DNA of 64,000 nucleotides from Caprimulgus europaeus (taxonomy: Eukaryota > Chordata > Aves > Caprimulgiformes > Caprimulgidae): NCBI GenBank assembly GCA_907165065.1, contig OU015523.1, forward strand, positions 26,501,834 through 26,565,833, in the 5' to 3' direction. The translations under genes were made by a program, and so were the position numbers. This document shows, piece by piece, positions 60,892 through 64,000 of this stretch. Every line of letters begins with the position of its first letter. Within the stretch, counting starts at the first letter, position 1. Under the pieces are notes generated by a model. That model was not told the origin of the DNA, searched no databases, and was given only the letters and a program-made list of their open reading frames with translations.

Positions 60892-63800
60892 AGCATTCCA
60901 ACTCACTGCATTAGCTATAGGCCAGCTGGGCTCCCTAGCAGAGGCGCTTGGATGGGTTTCCCTCTGCAGCAATGAGCAAGGAGGAGGCAGCATGTCAGGG
61001 AACAAAGTGTCCTCAGGAGTCTTCTCCTGAGGAGAAGAAAGCTGCACAATCCCTCTTTCCCATTTCTGGGTGTAAATGGATCACGCTTGTGCTGCCTAAG
61101 AGTTCTTCTTATTGCTACAAATGCCTGCCCTTGAAAGCTGTGTGTGGAGTCTGCACATTTAATCATATCCATCTCATCAGGATGTGAGAAAATCTATTTC
61201 TCCTTGCCTAACGTGGCAAATACTTTATTTCAGCAGTGATCTCTAACTCTTCCATACATATCCTATGAATGAACAGCTTCCTTGTTCAAGGCATTTTCTG
61301 GTAATTAAAAAAAATAATAAAATTAATCTCTTTGAAAGTCCTATATAATTTTTGTAAATGTTTTAGTGTGGAGGTTGCACATTTTTTTTACAAAAGCATG
61401 TAAAAATTAATTTTGTTATATTTTTGTCTTGGAAGGAATCTTGCCAAATGCCCTGCATAAAGCCAAGTGAGCTCAGAAAATGGTGACAAGAATTTTACCT
61501 AAATTTCTCTATGACATTAATCAAATTCAAAATTAAAAATCAGGTTTTTGCACAAAAGCACTGCAAACACAAGTTAATTCATTTTTTCCTCTTTTTTTCA
61601 CTGGAAATGAGGAGATGTGAGAACTCTCTGAAAAACAGTGGGATATTCTTTTCACGCTATCAAATTTAATCCTTAGCAAGACAAGACAGATGACATATTT
61701 ATAAATTACCTGCAGAATAAGCCCGAATCACACTTTACACAGCAGTCATGGTTGACGTCCTGGCTCATGGAGGTTTTGTTATTGCCATCCAAATGAGTAA
61801 AAATTTCATATGTGGTTTCTGAAGAAATGTTTTCTTTGTCTCTCATTATGCTAAAACTCATATATCTAAAATCATGCACATAACTGTTCCTACTGAGCTC
61901 AGTGGGACTAGAGTTAAAACTAAACCAGTGCACACTTCTTTGCATGTTAGGTGTTACAGAGATAAAATATTCTCATCTTAATAGAAGAGATTTCATGCAG
62001 ATGGATGCACAGTGTGCCTCTTCAAACCTTGGAAGTTATATGTAAGTGTAAAATCAGATACTTTTTTCAATAGACTGAAGGAGGACATTTTTCTCATTTA
62101 TGTCATGTCCATGCCTGAGAAAATCTTTATAAAGGGCTATTACCGGAGCATGATGAGGCTCCCAACTGAACGGAAATAACAATCTACCTCAAAAATTGAG
62201 TGTTCAGAAAGTTAGACCTAACTACAGTCTTGCTGTAGGAGATGACAATTTGCAGAGCACTGAATGTAGACTTGAGATTAGGAAGGAGTTTGATAAAGAA
62301 AATAATGACTTAATTCTAAATACAAAAAGAGAATCAGAAAGAGACAAGAGGTTTGGAGTTACTGTACTATATATAGATATTTCAGATAAAGATGATAACT
62401 GAGCAAGAAGGGTTGCAAATACATCTGAAAACATGGTGATAGGTTTGATTTGAGACAGTCCTCTCGGACGTGCATGTGAAATTCAACTTATTCTCTCCAC
62501 TTTGCCCAGAATCTCAGCTGTGGGTCACTGCTGTCCGGAAGAAAATGCACAGATGCTGGTGTATTTTTCATTTATAGATTATAGCAAAGCTTTTAGTATT
62601 ACAAGCAATTTTCTTAAATATTTTTGACTATGCATATTCTCTTGATGCCTCAATGATCAAAGGGCCCTTCTGCAAAACAGGAACTCATTTCACTAAGAAG
62701 GCAGCTGCTTTGACAGAAATTTACAGTCACCATTAAGATCTTGAAAAAACAAACCCAAGAAGAGCACTGAGGAAGCAGACTTACACCAAGGTAAATTGTA
62801 GTGGGCTTTTAAGGGGTATGGGACCTTTCAATGGATTTGCTGTTTTTCTTGCTGTGACTGCAGGGTAACACTGCTGGGAATGCAGGCAGGGGAGCAGTCT
62901 TCTTGAGGGTCTCATATTTTCCGTACACAACATTTAACATTACAGTAGCATTATGGTTATTTGCCAAAAAAAAAGGATCTCCCAGGTTTCCCACCTTTTG
63001 AATATTGCTGATGCAGATTCACAACAAAGAGGAAAATGACATGGAGAAACTACTGTTTTGTCTTTTTATTTAAAACACAACATGCCCTGGGTTTGCTTTG
63101 ATGTCCTATCAGTGAGACTTTTTTCTCCCCTTAGCACACCAAATTATAATATCGACACTAGGAAAAAAACAAAACCACAACAAAAAGAGAAAGTGCAGAC
63201 AGAGCTGAATGTACTCTGTTTTATGGAGGTATGAAACTGAGAGACACAAGACAGCCTTCTTCCTTAGCTCTATCAGATTTTTGCTTCGTTTTCTGCTCCA
63301 CAGAGTCAGCTGTTGGGCAGAACACCAGCTCTGGCTCCTGGCCGCAGCACAGGCATATCAGGACATACACTGGCTTGGAAGCACCCCACTGACACAGCTC
63401 TAATGCACCCAGTCCCAGAGCCCGGCTCTGTGGCATTAGCGCAGGCTTTGCGTGCAGCATTGCACTGCACTGCACCATGGTGCACAAATATGTCTTTATG
63501 TGATGATCCAAAGACATGCAGGTGGATTTCCCTGACCCTTTGTTTTGAGTTCTGGATTAAAATGCCTTTCCCATCCTCCTTTTCTCGCCCTTCATGCTTC
63601 CCTCTCCCAGTGCATGCACATCTTCTCGGCTCAGAGGGTGGCTGGTGCATCCCACACAGTGTGCTCTTCCCAAGCAGAGCATGCTCATGTTCAGGCTTCC
63701 TAACCAAATAGTAATGGAAGGTCACCCAACAGCCTGGAAGAGTAACTCAATGACATTTCTGGCAGAAGCCTTCCTCTGTGCCTGATTTCCCACTCCTGAA

Positions 63801-64000
63801 ACAGTCTTAAGAGGTCACTGCAGTTAGAAATGCCCCTGGCAGGAGTGAGCAAAGCACAGGATGGCTCTGCTATGGGGGCAGAAGCTCACCATGGGGGCAA
63901 CAGCCAGCACGTGCTCTTCAGTCTCCATGAACCTTCAAAGCCACAGCCCCCTTCACGGGATGCAAACGTGCAGCTGGGGAAGCAAGTGGCAACGCACTTC

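Larger units (their letters stand above)
40524..64000 (-). other. GRIK1: GRIK1 intron 1, truncated by the window edge
   Basis: At least 23.5 kb of sequence upstream of exon 2 in transcript order. It is the repeat-richest part of the window. CR1 copies lie at 42252-42355, 47271-48690, 51655-51848, 59381-60047 and 60480-60700. MIR-like remnants lie near 49225-49395 and 53850-53935. There is also a 19-T run, a 39-bp tandem duplication and a purine tract. No signal-peptide exon was found. Intervals 43000-47270, 52000-59380 and 60900-64000 contain no gene I can support. That this is all intron 1, rather than partly upstream flank, is inferred from the missing exon 1. Confidence 0.75.

Noticed and set aside
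60679-61047. Lysine/arginine-rich (plus) and phenylalanine-rich (minus) frames
   Set aside because: They are translations of the GGAAAA-type purine repeat and would be open in any frame lacking T-containing stops.
40524-64000. Search for GRIK1 exon 1 with the signal peptide
   Set aside because: No frame ending in the expected leader followed by a phase-matching donor was recognised. The GC-richer patches at 59080-59350 and 60180-60370 were considered but do not fit.
1-64000. CRISPR arrays, bacterial operons, tRNA or rRNA genes, endogenous retrovirus genes
   Set aside because: No regularly spaced repeats, no ribosomal or tRNA-like folds with proper boxes, and no gag/pol/env-like frames were recognised. 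The window is avian intronic DNA.

Overview
This is vertebrate nuclear DNA, almost certainly from a bird. The genome is AT-rich and intron-dominated. The interspersed repeats are mainly 5'-truncated CR1 LINEs with the typical octamer tails (ATTCTRTG units), plus a few old MIR/CORE-type SINE remnants. The species cannot be named from the sequence alone.

The window lies inside one large gene on the minus strand, which I identify as GRIK1 (kainate receptor subunit GluK1). Six consecutive coding exons are present. In transcript order they are exon 2 (40356-40523), exon 3 (37701-37958), exon 4 (30493-30674), exon 5 (20346-20399), exon 6 (18472-18645) and exon 7 (14805-14952). Exon numbers follow the usual mammalian scheme. 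All six have canonical AG/GT borders, compatible phases and no stop or frameshift. Together they give 984 coding bases, about 328 residues, covering most of the extracellular amino-terminal (LIVBP-like) domain. This domain drives subunit assembly and carries N-glycans. Exon 1 (signal peptide) was not found and should lie beyond 64000. Exon 8 and everything after it (ligand-binding core, pore, C-tail) was not found and should lie to the left of position 1.

Layout: 1-14804 is intron 7, with three CR1 copies, a TA microsatellite and a diverged local duplication. 14953-18471 is intron 6, with a MIR-like remnant. 18646-20345 is intron 5. 20400-30492 is intron 4, with one CR1 and a GC-richer patch. 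30675-37700 is intron 3, with a MIR remnant. 37959-40355 is intron 2. 40524-64000 is part of intron 1, with five CR1 copies in both orientations, MIR remnants, a 39-bp tandem duplication and a long purine tract split by a CR1.

I found no second protein-coding gene, tRNA, rRNA or CRISPR array. I also found no convincing undescribed system. The points most worth checking are the inverted CR1 pairs in intron 1, which could form long RNA hairpins, the CR1-interrupted purine tract, the unexplained repeat pair at 10.2 and 11.0 kb, and the frame-preserving exons 5 and 6 as possible cassettes.
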